Source: Trichinella spiralis (lineage: Eukaryota > Nematoda > Enoplea > Trichinellida > Trichinellidae). Taken from it: a stretch of DNA of 64,000 bases. Within the stretch, counting starts at the first letter, position 1, and each line of letters begins with the position of its first letter. Of the stretch, positions 15,318 through 26,924 are shown in pieces. The notes under the pieces are model-generated. The model searched no databases, was not told the origin of the DNA, and was given only the letters and a program-made list of their open reading frames with translations. A program made the position numbers and the translations under genes. Location: the NCBI GenBank assembly GCA_000181795.3, contig CM012953.1:9910282-9974281 (forward strand), read 5' to 3'.

Positions 15318-16188
15318 CTAAACAAAATAATAAAAAGTGAAATCACGAAAGTAAATTTAGAAAAATATATATTTTCCTCGTCCAGTTGCTATCTTCAGTA
15401 ACATAACTTTCTTTTTAATTTCTATTATTAATAACCCCAGAAAAACAAAGTAAAGCATCAGCATGATGTTTCAAAATAAATTAGAAACTGATAAACTGTA
15501 AAATAAACGCTAAATATAAAAATTCCAGTATTAAAATAGTTTCAAGCATCATTTGTTCACTTAGACACAATATCGAACATATATTAAATGAATATAGAAT
15601 CCTGTTTGGAAATGTTCGAGCAGCTTATCTTAATTTTAAACAAAATCTCTCTTACGCAAAAAGGCGAATTTCTACTTTAAAAAACATTCAAAATGGCTGT
15701 GATTTTAAAATGTAAAGAAAAACTACAACTATGAAACTATGCCACACGGAGTGATACTTTTACAGCTTCAGCTTTAAACAAAATAAAAGAAGATCATTTT
15801 GCAAAACACTTCCTGTTATATTCCTAAATGTGGGTCACAGTAAAAAATACTGTAAAAGTAGTAAATTTATAATTTAAAAAAGGAAAATTTACAGATTCAT
15901 AAAATTATAAAATTTATTAATTTAAAGCAATTTATTTATAAATTTTTTTATTTTATTGCAAAATAATCAAAAACTTAAGGACATTAATTTCTTACTGTAA
16001 ATGTAAACAATTTTGTTTTTGCTTTGTCTCTGAATAAAATTCTTCATATTTTTCATATTGACGATAATGTATTTTTTTGAAACAGTTTTATTTAAATTAT
16101 TTTTTAGTAAAATATTGAATATGTTATTCTTATTTGTTTTATTATACTCTTTATTATTATTGAACAAGATGAATGATTTATTTTGCAG
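15318..16188. other. AT-rich intergenic region between divergent genes
   Basis: About 870 bp between the starts of the minus-strand exonuclease gene and plus-strand MED18. It holds no recognised exon and presumably contains the promoters of both. Confidence 0.5.
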
Positions 16189-16190
16189 GA

Positions 16191-16841
16191 ATGAATACCG
16201 TTGAATTTACATTATATGGTAGCGTTTTGGACTCTGCCTATACTGTGTTAATCGAACGTTTAAGAGGTCTTGCAGATCCTAAATTTGAGAAATTTCATGA
16301 ACACGAACTGGTTTTTGCTAACAGTATGAAATGCTTGCAGTTAGTAATTCAATTAACATCTTGTTCTTTAGAAAACGTAAAAGCGGGTGTTGTAAATTGG
16401 CATGTTCGTAGATCATTGGATCAACCAAATGCACCATACCATGTGAAATACATGGGAGATAGCGAAGCTGATGTAAACGAAAAATGTCCCGTTAATGTAC
16501 GCAAAGTCATCAATTGCTTGTGCACTTCTAATGATATGATGGCTTTTCTTGGTGATATTGGTTTTCGGTATTTCAAATTTATGTAATTTATTTGAAATGA
16601 TTTATATTTTGTTTTTTTTAATAGAATGCAATACGAATTTGTTGCGAAAGGAATTTTATTTAAAAAAGGACCAATTAAGGTGACCGTTTCGAAAATTTAT
16701 CGCGTCATTGAAGCAGGAAATTCCAGCGCGGTAGAAAAATTTACCGACTCACATCTCGTGGAAATGAGTGCTTTATCTTCGCTCCCGGAAGATCCCATTG
16801 CCAACACTATTCGAGAATTCGCGGATCAATTGAAGCCGTAA
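16191..16841 (+). CDS. MED18: Mediator complex subunit 18
   Basis: Subunit of the Mediator head module, which links transcription factors to RNA polymerase II. Two exons (16191-16567 and 16625-16841) join in frame to 197 residues; human MED18 has 208. Conserved features in order: YGSVLDSAYTVLIERLRGL near the N-terminus, HELVF, RRSLDQPNAPYHVKYMG, GDIGFRMQYEFVAKG across the intron, then LFKKGPIKVTVSKIYRV and the terminal IREFADQLKP. The start ATG lies two bases behind a TTTTGCAG acceptor, which suggests a spliced leader or a non-coding first exon. The gene converges on PDRG1, only about 120 bp from stop to stop. Confidence 0.93.
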
Positions 16842-16963
16842 CAATTTCAAAAATTCTTTGAAAACTGTTTGAAAATTATTCATTCATTTCAGAATTGTAA
16901 ATATGGAGAAGATTATCAACAAAAAATAGTAAAATTCGTGATGGCATTATTGATGTCCAACCA

Positions 16964-17412
16964 CTAGTTCCATTTTACAGTTTTTGCCTCTTCTTGGTTT
17001 AAGCTTTTCAAGTTAAATCCAGCTAGCCTGTTTTCTGCGCCTTCTAACTTGCAGAGCAGGTCGACTTTGTTTTTTGTATCATCACGGCATTCATTTACCT
17101 TCTTTTCAATGTTAAGTTTTTCTAAATTATTAAAATTTATAATGTTTCAAGTGTTTTACTAATCGTACAACGTACTCTACCTTGTTGATATGCTTTCAGC
17201 GCTTTCTCAACGGGTATTTTAATGAAACTTTGCCCCAGCAAAATCCACACTTTGTCGTCCTTATCCATTTTTTGCAGAGCTCTGAGACCTTCACGGTTCG
17301 ACTGACGCTTTCGGTCAAGTTCCAATAATTCAGCACGATACATCAACACTTCTTCTGCAGCAATTTCAATTTCTGTTTGCTTTGCGACATGTTCATTTTT
17401 CTCAATTTCCAT
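16964..17412 (-). CDS. PDRG1: PDRG1-like prefoldin-family protein
   Basis: Homologue of p53 and DNA damage-regulated protein 1, a small coiled-coil prefoldin-like subunit of the R2TP/prefoldin-like (URI1) complex that helps assemble RNA polymerases and other complexes. Two exons (17181-17412, 16964-17121) separated by a 59-nt intron give 129 residues, against about 133 in mammals. Diagnostic stretches are LDRKRQSNREGLRALQK, then QSFIKIPVEKA and, near the end, AGFNLKSLNQEE. Its start faces the dpy-19 start across about 700 bp. Confidence 0.92.
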
Positions 17413-18114
17413 AATAAAAAAATTTCAGTCTAAATCAGATTTTAAAATTTGTTTAACGATAAATATGCTTTAGTGTTTGTATATTTTTTAGCTGAACAAA
17501 AACAGTAGGGGACAGCTTATTATGCAATAGCAATGAATGGCACGAGAAAAAGTACTGTAAGTCTTTATGAAAACCTTTGAATCACTATACGGTGTTAAGA
17601 AAAAAATTGGTGAAATACAAAAAATTAAATTTGTTTTTTGTTTAAAATAACATTAGAGAAATGTTTTTTAATAAACTGTCGTGAAAATTTAGTCTGAATT
17701 TATTTCACTGAAAAAAATTAATAATGTTAAATTAATGTTATTTATTCATATTTTTGATTTATTTTATAAAATTTTTAAAACATGATTTTAAATTATTAAC
17801 TGAAATACCTTTTGATGCATATTTTCAGAAATTTATTTTAAAATAGAAACAAAATTTAAATCGAACTTATTTCAAACAAGATGAAACACGTTGATTCGTT
17901 TCGAATAAATAAATGCAAACAATAATTATCAGAAATTGTAATAAATCAATTAGAATAATTATTTATTTATTATAATGTAAATTATTATTGTGAAAAGTTA
18001 TGTACTTAATTTTTATTAACTGTTACTTGAAGTTTTATTTTTTTTTGTTTTTATTCTGCGGTATCAATAGCTTAGTTGGTGCATTTTTTTTATTGTCCAC
18101 GTAAGTTGTTTACA
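17413..18114. promoter_or_regulatory. Divergent intergenic region between PDRG1 and dpy-19
   Basis: About 700 bp of very AT-rich DNA separate two genes transcribed away from each other, so it should contain both promoters. I see no specific element. Placement as a promoter is inference from gene orientation. Confidence 0.35.
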
Positions 18115-20677
18115 ATGATTACGGCTAGTAAAGAGCATTCGGTTCGTCAGCGAAAGAAAAACGTCGGCCACAGTTCGCAAAATGAAAGCTTGGGCTCACG
18201 AACTGTGCATGGTCGGAAAAAAATTCCCAAAGAAGTTGATTCTGCTCCTTCAGACCAACCTTTTTTTATGCAACTACTGAAACCAACTTTTGCACTATTT
18301 TTGTGCATGTTGGTCGGTGCATTCTACGGTTGGTACATTTATCAGTTACACGATAATTATTTGTGGTTTTCACATATTACTGAACTGGAAAGAGAGATCT
18401 CCTTTCGTACTGAATGTGGATTATATTATTCCTATTTCAAGCAGTTGATTCATTCTCCGTCTCTTATTCGTGGTAAGATTATGCCAGTTCAATAAATAAT
18501 TTTGTTTCTGCTGACGAGAACCATTTTTAAGGTATTTATGATTTAACAGTGGACAATACAACCGAAAATGGGCACTCGATTAATATTTTACATCGATTCA
18601 ACATCTACCAAGAAGTTCTCCTCGCGATAATATACAGAGGTTTTGAAGGGTGGAATTTCGCTTCACCAACAATCTTCTACTCCAAAGTCGTATTCTCAGT
18701 TGGGGGTTTGGGTGCATCAGCGCTCTGCTTGATCGCCTACTTTGTTTCCAACTCGATTCTTGCCATTTTAGTATGGTAAATTTTCGAAAAACATTCTCTG
18801 CTTTTTCCACTTTTAATGAATTTTTTATTCTTTAGCGGGATGTTCTGCTTGACAAATTTATCCGACATGACCAGAGCTCATTTTGTTGTCAATTTACGTG
18901 AACACTTTGCATTGCCGATGTTTTGGTTGCAAATACTGTTCGTCTGCGTATATTTGAAATCTGTAACTTACGATGCCGTTTCTCGTGTCGGGAAAAATTG
19001 TATTCGATTTTGTATCTTTTGGTTCACGTTCTTATTTATGCTAATGTGGCAATTCAACCAATTTGCGATGCTTTTTCAAGCGATGGCTATATACGCACTG
19101 AGTGTGTTGAAGTTGATAAATCTGGAAAAAGCCGTACTGTTGTTCTTCATTCATCTGGGCGCTCTTGTTGCTGTTTTTGTGTTGCAATTTTTTCCAAAAA
19201 TGCTTTTGTCTTCAATTTTGGTTACGTTCAATTTGTCGGCATTGTTTTCGTTGCATCTATTTCGAAGAAGCACTCATTCCGGCGGTGTAGTGGCCGGCTT
19301 TTGCAAACTTGCAACCCAAATATTGATTACAATAATAACCATGGTACTGTTCACGTTTCTGCTGAAACGTCTGCTTGGAGTCGAAAGTGACGATCACATA
19401 TTTAAATTTTTGCTGGTTGGAATTTTGGATATTTTTCTTTTCAAATAGAATTGAAATGCACATTGCCTATTTTTTTGCTTTAGGGAAAATTTGGTTTTTC
19501 CAACGTGCGTGATTTTGAATCTCGCGTTTATTTATGCCATGATGCATTTTCTTTCCTGTCCAACGACTTTTTTCTTCATACTTCAAAGACATTTTTATTT
19601 CCATTGTATTTGACCATGTTCAGCGGCTGTTTGTTCGTCATTGGAAAAGATTTGCTGACACAGTGGTGCGATTTGGCTTCGTTGAGCAACAATAAATACC
19701 GACAATTTTTTACTACGGATTATTTCGAACGACGAGCTGATTTAGCCTTTTTAGTTCTTCAGGTTCATATGCTGCTATGTTTATTTATTTAATCTGTTAA
19801 TATATTTCCTTTTTCTGTAGTCTGTGATAATCGGTTTGGTATCGTTGATGGTAACACGAATTTCTTACATGTGGTCTCCACTGATGGCTGTACTAGCGAC
19901 CGCTTTGTTATGCAGCGAAGATATTTGGAAAACATTGCCAGGATTTCGCCATAATCGTCGTCAATACATTCACATGTTCCAGCTGTCGGTGATCGTTGCA
20001 ATTCTTGGTTATAATTCTGTTCTTTTTTATAATCGATTCCAGTGAGCACCTTCTGCTTATTTTGCTTTTCGATTTGGGGTTGAGGTTAATTTCAACAAAT
20101 AAATGCTCACATTTTCAGGGAAGAAATGAAAGATTTAAGAGAATTTTGGGATCCCGATACGGTAAACTTGATGGAATGGATAAACAACACTACTGCACCT
20201 TATGCATCTTTTGCCGGCTCTATGCAACTTATGGCTGGCGTGAAGTGCTGCACTTCAAGACCAATAACCAATCATCCTCATTTCGAAAACAAGCAATTAC
20301 GCGACAGGACGAAAGATATTTATCAAATCTACGCCCGACGTTCTGCCGAAGATGTAAATTTAATATTTAAAATCGAACACTTAACTTCTTAACATTCAAT
20401 TTAGGTATATAACATTTTGAAAAAATACAACACCAACTACATTATTTTGGAGGACAGCATTTGTCGAGCTAAAAGAAGTGGCTGTACAATACCAGAATTA
20501 ATTGATCTTGAAAATGGACATGCACCAGATAGTCGACATTTATGGATGTCAATGGGTTTGGTTCAGTCAAAAGAGCGACGGTTTTGTACGGCGATTGAAA
20601 ATATGGATGAATCATTCGCTCGTTATTTCAGGTTAATATTCGTGAACAGAACATTTCGTGTATATCAACTGCTCTAG
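18115..20677 (+). CDS. dpy-19: DPY-19 C-mannosyltransferase
   Basis: Multi-pass ER enzyme that attaches mannose to tryptophan of thrombospondin type 1 repeats and similar motifs, using dolichol-phosphate-mannose. Seven exons (18115-18472, 18532-18775, 18836-19415, 19484-19762, 19821-20041, 20119-20353, 20405-20677) sum to 730 codons without a frame break, matching DPY-19/DPY19L1 length. A basic cytosolic N-terminus leads to the first membrane span. The family hallmark EREISFRTECGLYYSYFK follows, then about ten hydrophobic segments. The luminal C-terminal part includes EFWDPDTVNLMEWI, the FAGSMQLMAGVK region, NYIILEDSIC and a terminal FARYF. The donor of exon 3 (GTTGGA) is weak. An in-frame ATG exists at 18076, but 18115 gives a more typical N-terminus. 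Confidence 0.94.
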
Positions 20678-21173
20678 TCATTCTGCTCATACTTAATACT
20701 CATTTACTTGCCTACTTACTTTTCACCAACGTTCATAGATATACAATTATAATAAACATTTTTCTAACGAAAAATGTTCAATATATGACAAGCTAATAAA
20801 GCTTATTATATGTTTCTTATAATACTGATAGTTTTCGTTTAAAACATTTGAGAATAAACAAAAACAAATTTATATGATAAAAGTAAAGCTTAAGTACTTT
20901 ACATTTATCTAAATATTATTTTTGAAAATAGTAAACTTTATTTCAGATATATATCTAACATGAGAACTGAAAGTATAGTCTGAATTTGAAACTTCACTAA
21001 ACAAGCAGTGTGTCAAAATTATATTCAATACACTTACAATAAATAGCAGATTTATTATATGCACATATACATCCACCTATGTACATTGAAATTTTTCAAT
21101 AATACATTCAAACAAATATACTTGTATATAGATATAAATCTTGCCAACATGCTCTATATATAATATACGTCTA
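20678..21173. other. AT-rich region between convergent genes
   Basis: About 500 bp between the stop codons of dpy-19 and the chromodomain gene. It should hold both 3' UTRs; I see nothing else. Confidence 0.5.
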
Positions 21174-23523
21174 TCAGTTTTTATCATCTTTCAAATCTTC
21201 AAATTTAACAAAGCATGCATGTTTCATATAGTAATTTAAAAGAAGATGAGGACACTGTCTGGTAATTTCTTTGTTTGAAATTTCTTCGATTTTTCCATCA
21301 GCAAAACGTACAATACTGATTAATCTTCCTCCTTTCGGCGAATCTCTTCGAACTCCCAACAACTCAGCTACTTCTCGTCCACTAATAAAATGATGTTGGT
21401 CTTCTAGACTGAAATCTCCTTCTAAATAATAAAAATTAATAAATAACCTAAACATATATATTATAATGATACTAAAATAGCTTTCAAAAAACAACTTTTC
21501 AGATACGGGTTTAGGCGTGCAAATTATGTAAGGTTTTATAAACAACAGTTCAGTTTTCATTTAAAAATCATGTTTATTGTATTTTTCAATTCTTATTTCA
21601 TTTAAAAGATTCAGTTAGTTCGAAATACTTAAACTCAATAACTTACGAAAATCCTCCTCAGCATCTTCATTGTCCATAGCTTCTGTAGTAATAGTATCGT
21701 CAGATAACAAATCTAATAACCATAACAAAAATGCATCAAATTAATATAACCAAACATTTTCAGTAAAATTGGAGAAACCTAACTTACTTAAAACACCTTA
21801 ATATGCACAATCACAAACATATAAGTATTACAACTTGTACTCTGCATATTACTGCTACCCCAAAAATGTTATAAAAATTCTGTAAGTACTAAGCATTACA
21901 CAACATATTTCTGAACATATACCGGAGTACAAACTACAGATATACATGCATATTTACTTAATTTTCACACATCTTGAACGCTAATTTCCTATTAAACACA
22001 CTGTAAAATTATACCGTCTACATTGTCTAGCTGTCCATCTTTCTGCTTTCGTGGTCTGCCTAAACTATGAATAAATAAATATATGCCTAAAAAACGTAAT
22101 TATTTGTAACCTCGTCGTTTTGGGGCAAATTCATCTCTTCTCCTTAAGCGAGATTCAAATTCTCGAATTACACCGGCCGCATCCATCATGTTTTCTTCCC
22201 GTTCCCATGTAGAATCTTCAATAGGATACCCCTTCCATTTAATTAAATACTCATTTCCTCCATCATGAGCTATACGTCGGTCTAACAGCCTTTCAATTTC
22301 GTAATACGGTGCTCGACGGTATTTTTCTGAAACAAATAATTTACATAACATAATAATAAAATTAATCTGTCTTCTTGCTCAACAACATACGTACTTCCTT
22401 GTTCATTAGTTTCTTGAAATTCTGAAAAACGACTGAAAGGCGTTAAAGAATCTCCTTTAAATGTCGCGCGTGTCATTCTTCCTAAAATAAAAAAAAATAA
22501 AAACATGACTATTAAAAAAAATAAATTATTACCTTGACGCAGAGGAAGATCGTCATCTCCTTCTTCTGAACGAGTAAATCTGAAATTCAACTCAAATTGC
22601 GTAATAAGATCCCCATATCGATTTAGGTTTTCGACTGGCTCCCAAACACCCTGGGAATCATCCTCATCTTCTTTTGCAATGCAATACTCAATTTGACCAT
22701 TATCTGCCACACGTTTTCCCAGAATGCGAATCTGAGAAAGTTCCTCTTCCAATTTATCATCTTCAAGCATCTTCTCAAGTTGTGGAGGACCACGTAAATC
22801 TAACAACAGTAAAAAATATAACAAAATTAATAAATTAAAATTAATAAATTCATAATAAATTATGAAGAAACCAAGCATAAACACTTTAAATTATAAAAAT
22901 TAAGCATTAAGCATAAAAGCCTACATTACTGAATAAAACTGAACTGAACTATATGAAAATTCATATCTGCATCATTTTAAACTATATCACATACATTATA
23001 ATTCAAAATAACTCTGCTCTTCACAAAATTAGAGTTTAGAAATTCAAAGAATAATCTGAAAAAAGTTAGTCAGAACAAATCTGCTAAAACAAAATTAATA
23101 AAAACGCGAGCCAAAGTGATACAAATAACTACTGAAAAGTAAAGCAAAATGTTTAATAAATAAAAATATTCAAGCAAAAAAATGATTAAAAAAAGTTTCA
23201 CTAGGCTGTCAAACTGTCACCCTACAATCAGGAAAACTGAATTAAAACATTAAAAAGCAAAATTACATTCCTTGGCTAGACTGCAAATTAATAAAAGCTA
23301 TACCTTCAACATAATTATCCTCTTCCATTGATGGTGGAACGACAATTTTGTGCGCATTAAACGCGCGAATCAAATCTGCACAACCACCAAGGTTTTCCAC
23401 AGGCTCCCAGGTTGCTTCAGATATCGGATAGCCACGCCACATCACTTTATACAACTCCTCACCATCTTCACCAGTTCGCTTATCCAAAATTGCTTCAACT
23501 TCAAAAACTGCATCTTCTGCCAT
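21174..23523 (-). CDS. HP1-like protein: three chromodomains, AT-hook, chromoshadow domain
   Basis: Seven exons (about 23304-23523, 22533-22799, 22395-22481, 22111-22326, 22015-22059, 21647-21712, 21174-21421) give about 382 residues. Chromodomain 1 (residues 7-58) starts FEVEAILDKR and has VMWRGYP and ATWEPVENL, so an F-W-Y aromatic cage. Chromodomain 2 (about 94-148) is divergent: it keeps VWEPVENLNRYGDLI but has CIAKEDEDD where the cage tryptophan belongs. Chromodomain 3 (about 199-250) is canonical: YYEIERLLDRR, LIKWKGYP, STWE. An AT-hook (KRRGRPRK, about 261-268) and an acidic stretch follow. The C-terminal domain (about 315-372: FISGREVAELLGV, CPHLLLNYY) resembles the HP1 chromoshadow domain, although the partner-binding tryptophan is not evident. 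By family, chromodomains bind methylated histone H3 and the shadow domain dimerises and recruits partners. A heterochromatin role is inferred. Confidence 0.85.
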
Positions 23524-24035
23524 CTAAACAAAATAACTGCTCCTGAAGAAAATACTGCGCCTAATATACTGATTTAAAAATTTAATTACTTTTTTTAGCA
23601 AAATTAAAAAAAATTATTTAAAACTAGCTAAAATTTCAATATAAAATTATCAGTTAACCTAAAATAAACTACTACATCGTAAAAGAGTGACCTAATTAAT
23701 GAAACCACAGTAATGGTGTGACTGTACAAAGGTTCATTACATTAATTTAAATTTATAAACAAATTTTTTTCTAAAATCAAATTACGCAAAAGTTTCAATT
23801 TTTCTCATGTCTCATTTTGCTGTTTTTGACATTTATTATATCATTACTTGCTCGTTTATGGATATTCACATTGCTTATGTGTATATCTTTGTTCATTTCA
23901 GTATTTAGATACTAATTTAGAGTATAATATTGAAATTCATTTTTTGTTTTTTTTTCTGCAAAATATTGAGCAACGAATGTAATAAACGAACTCTTTGATA
24001 AGGAGAATAAAGATGGGATACTGTAATTAAAATGC
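23524..24035. other. AT-rich upstream region of the chromodomain gene
   Basis: About 500 bp of AT-rich DNA upstream of the HP1-like gene; presumably its promoter. No exon seen. Confidence 0.45.
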
Positions 24036-24516
24036 AGGAACTATTTGTTTTAGTTTGTGGTACAGCAGTTGTGTAAGTTGTATTTACTATTAACATTAAA
24101 ATTTTTTATATATTACTTTCAAATATTATAATTTTTAATATAATTGCTGAGCAGAAAATTGAATATTATGTCGCATTTCTGCAAAATACTTGCCGGAAAC
24201 TTCATTAGCTGGCGATACAGCTGTAACGAAAATGTGAATTGTTTATAACTGATAATCGTTAAAAATATTTAGATCAGGATATATTAGCCGCAGGAGAGTA
24301 ATAAATATTACTATTATTATGTCATCAGTACATTGTACTTGATTTTCACCGTAAACGGTGGCCAAATCTACAGATGAAGGCAGTCCAGAGTTGGTCGTCA
24401 TTGTTGCTGTTATGACTGCGTTGTGCCCGTGCGTGACGTGGTTTGTTACGTCAGTTTTCTGTTTTTGTATCAGTAAAAGTTTTTGTTTATTTCAGACGTT
24501 TATCATATTATTCTAA

Positions 24517-24645
24517 ATGGCTGCGAAGATCGAAAGAAGTCGCAGAGTTACGTCCGGTTGCGGTGATCGAATCGAAGGTTGCCTATTCGAGTATAATTCA
24601 CCGAGCAACAGCGACGAAACGCTACACATTTCACCAAATGATTAA
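24517..24645 (+). CDS. Hypothetical small ORF (42 residues) in GC-rich block
   Basis: An open frame starts at an ATG 22 bases behind a good splice acceptor and encodes MAAKIERSRRVTSGCGDRIE and 22 further residues ending HISPND. Residue use is balanced, unlike the low-complexity ORFs in AT-rich spacers. I do not recognise it. It may be a real short protein, the first part of a larger spliced protein, or spurious. Confidence 0.25.
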   Translation: MAAKIERSRRVTSGCGDRIEGCLFEYNSPSNSDETLHISPND

Positions 24646-24731
24646 AAAAACTGAAATGAGTCAACATGGAAGCATTATGGAAACAAGATGAGTCTGGATG
24701 AAAATTCTCGAAATAGCTGAGACGAGCGTCC

Positions 24732-24899
24732 ATGGAAACCGTAGATAGCTGGCGCATCACAAGACATATGGACGGTTTGGACTCTTTGTCTACGCTTATG
24801 TGGAACGCTATGCATCCTGTAAGTTGGCAAAACTTCGATTCCAAGATTCCATTTTCTTTGGATGAAAAGCTTTGCCTGAGCGATCTGAATCATTTTTAG
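24732..24899 (+). CDS. Hypothetical small ORF (55 residues) in GC-rich block
   Basis: A second open frame in a different phase from the one at 24517 encodes 55 residues, starting METVDSWRITRHMDGLDSLS and ending LCLSDLNHF. It is rich in Trp, Met, His and Asp and looks protein-like. The frame is closed just upstream by a TAG at 24714. I do not recognise it; it could be a second cistron, a spliced-in exon or a pseudogene fragment. Confidence 0.25.
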   Translation: METVDSWRITRHMDGLDSLSTLMWNAMHPVSWQNFDSKIPFSLDEKLCLSDLNHF

Positions 24900-24924
24900 T
24901 TAAATGTGATTCTTGTCGACGGTA

Positions 24925-25375
24925 TTGCGTTGCTTGGTTTATGGCGTCGGCACAGGACAAATATGAAGTATCGTAATCAAACCAAAATAATTATTGGCAG
25001 CAATAGAAGCAGTATTCAAAGTGGAATTGCATCTCTGGTCAGAACGTACAAACGCTTCTTGCTGCTGCTTACGCTAACTTGCAGCTAGCTTATCTGTGGC
25101 AAGCTGTAATGGGTACAGTAAACCGGGTTATCTTACCTGATAATCTCTGGTGATACTATGTATACTGTCTTATGATTGTACCTTGAATCTTGGCTGCGAT
25201 CGGCGTCAGCACAGGACAGGACAAATATGAAGCGCAGTAATGAAACCAAAGTAGTTACTGGCAGTGGTAGAAGCAGTATTTAAAGTGCCATTACATCTCT
25301 GCTCAGCACGTACTAACGCTTCTTGTTGCTGGTTACACTAATTTGCAGTTGGCTTATCTGTGGCAAACCATTCAA
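24925..25375. repeat. Diverged tandem duplication, period about 255 bp
   Basis: About 175 bp at 24925-25105 recur at 25190-25370 with the same order of landmarks: GCACAGGACAAATATGAAG, GAAGCAGTATT, CATCTCTG, ACGCTTCTTG, TTGCAG and GCTTATCTGTGGCAA. Substitutions and small indels separate the copies. No open frame is conserved between them. Confidence 0.75.
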
Positions 25376-26190
25376 AGGCACGCGTGACAAGATAACGATA
25401 AACGAAGAATGTAATATGTCGAAGTCAAGCAATGGCAATACTCAATTCAACTCAGGCTTGGATGGTCAGAAGTAATCGCAGGCACATAAGGTATCGCACG
25501 TATCAGCAATTACCAGGACAGAAAAGGGCTAATAGAAAATCCAAAGAAAACCGAGGCATTGGCCAACACTTACCACTGGCTAACGAGGAATGCGTGTCAT
25601 ACGGCTAAATGGGACAACTGTTTAAGCCAATAATGTGTATATGGAACTATCAGAGAGCAAAAGCGGCTACTAGTTTGGACTATGAAAAGTGTCCAAACGA
25701 TCCATGAAACGACCGCACCGAACGTTCAATACATGATTGTTCCCATTGTTCTGTGTTACAGGAAAGAGCTTGATATCTCCCATATCACTCAATAACGCAA
25801 GATGGAAAATTGACTTTTGTGTGGTGTCGATATGAGGAAGTTTGAAATTATACGTGATGCCAACGTAACGTTTTCACATAATTTTCCACATGGCAGCTGT
25901 TGGGTGATGTTTTATTACTTAACCGTTTGGAAAATGTGGTAAGAGCCGAATGGGTCAAAGAGTCACAGGAAGTCATCATCAGTTAGTGCTGTTGTTATGT
26001 GTCTGCGTTAATGTGTACTTGATTTGGAAGTTTGTTTCAGTTCTTTTTGAGAGCTTTGCATCGGAAAAGCTGTGCATCGCATACTCGCTTGATTATAAGT
26101 GCTAAGAAGATTGACTGTAAAGCATTCCTGTTATTGTATACACTGTCAAGTTATGTATGTATATTGTATTAAAATCTTTTTATAAACAAT

Positions 26191-26924
26191 GGAGTGTTTT
26201 TATTTTACGTTTATAACGATTTATGACCCATCAATGCAAAGGTACATTGTACAAAATGAAGATTCCTGGATTGAAAAATCGAAATTTTTTAATCTACTAT
26301 TTATACGCCTTCGAACTGTCCATTTTTAGTAAATTCTAATTACTACACTGCTTAACTAATTAATTAATTTTATGCTCGGTAAAACCACATTTTTAATTAC
26401 TGGCTACAACTGTTGTAAAACTTTTACATTATTAATACATTAAAACTATTGGAATTTATACAGTTTTGATAAGAAAGTGAGTGCTTTTAATTGTTAATTT
26501 GTCAAATTTGCTCTATAATATTCAGTTTGAAATATTTGCTGTATGCTGCATTACAGCATGACATAATAAAATTCCAATAAAAATATGTTGTTTTGAATGA
26601 CATATGAATACAGTTATTACGAACTGAAATCGAAGTCATAGATTCAAAACCATTTTCAGAGAAGAGTGAATGCAAATTAAAAAAATTACCGATTTATTTG
26701 ATATGCTCACAACAATAGTTTTAACAAATTAGCAATATTTGATAATGATAGTTTATTATTACAGTATTTAGTGAATATTATTTATAAAAACCGTTTAATA
26801 TTTTCAATCTAAAACATTCTATTAAAAAATAATTTTATTTAATTGTTTTAAAAAATATTTAACTTGAAATTTTAAAATGTTTTACAATCAAATAATCATG
26901 TATTAAGCAGCATGCATTAATTGA
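26191..26924. other. AT-rich intergenic region
   Basis: AT-rich DNA between the GC-rich block and the kinase stop codon. No exon recognised. Confidence 0.45.

Larger units (their letters stand above)
24036..26190 (+). other. GC-rich block, possible uncharacterised transcript with small ORFs
   Basis: GC content rises sharply from about 24360 to 26130 compared with both flanks. A short open exon at 24032-24073 (MQELFVLVCGT) ends at a GTAAGT donor, and a TTTATTTCAG acceptor lies at 24486-24495. Two small ORFs follow, then a 255-bp-period duplication, and the block ends near an ATTAAA at about 26168. This could be a transcript with short coding capacity and a long 3' UTR, a long non-coding RNA, or a decayed mobile element. 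I recognise no protein family. Confidence 0.3.
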
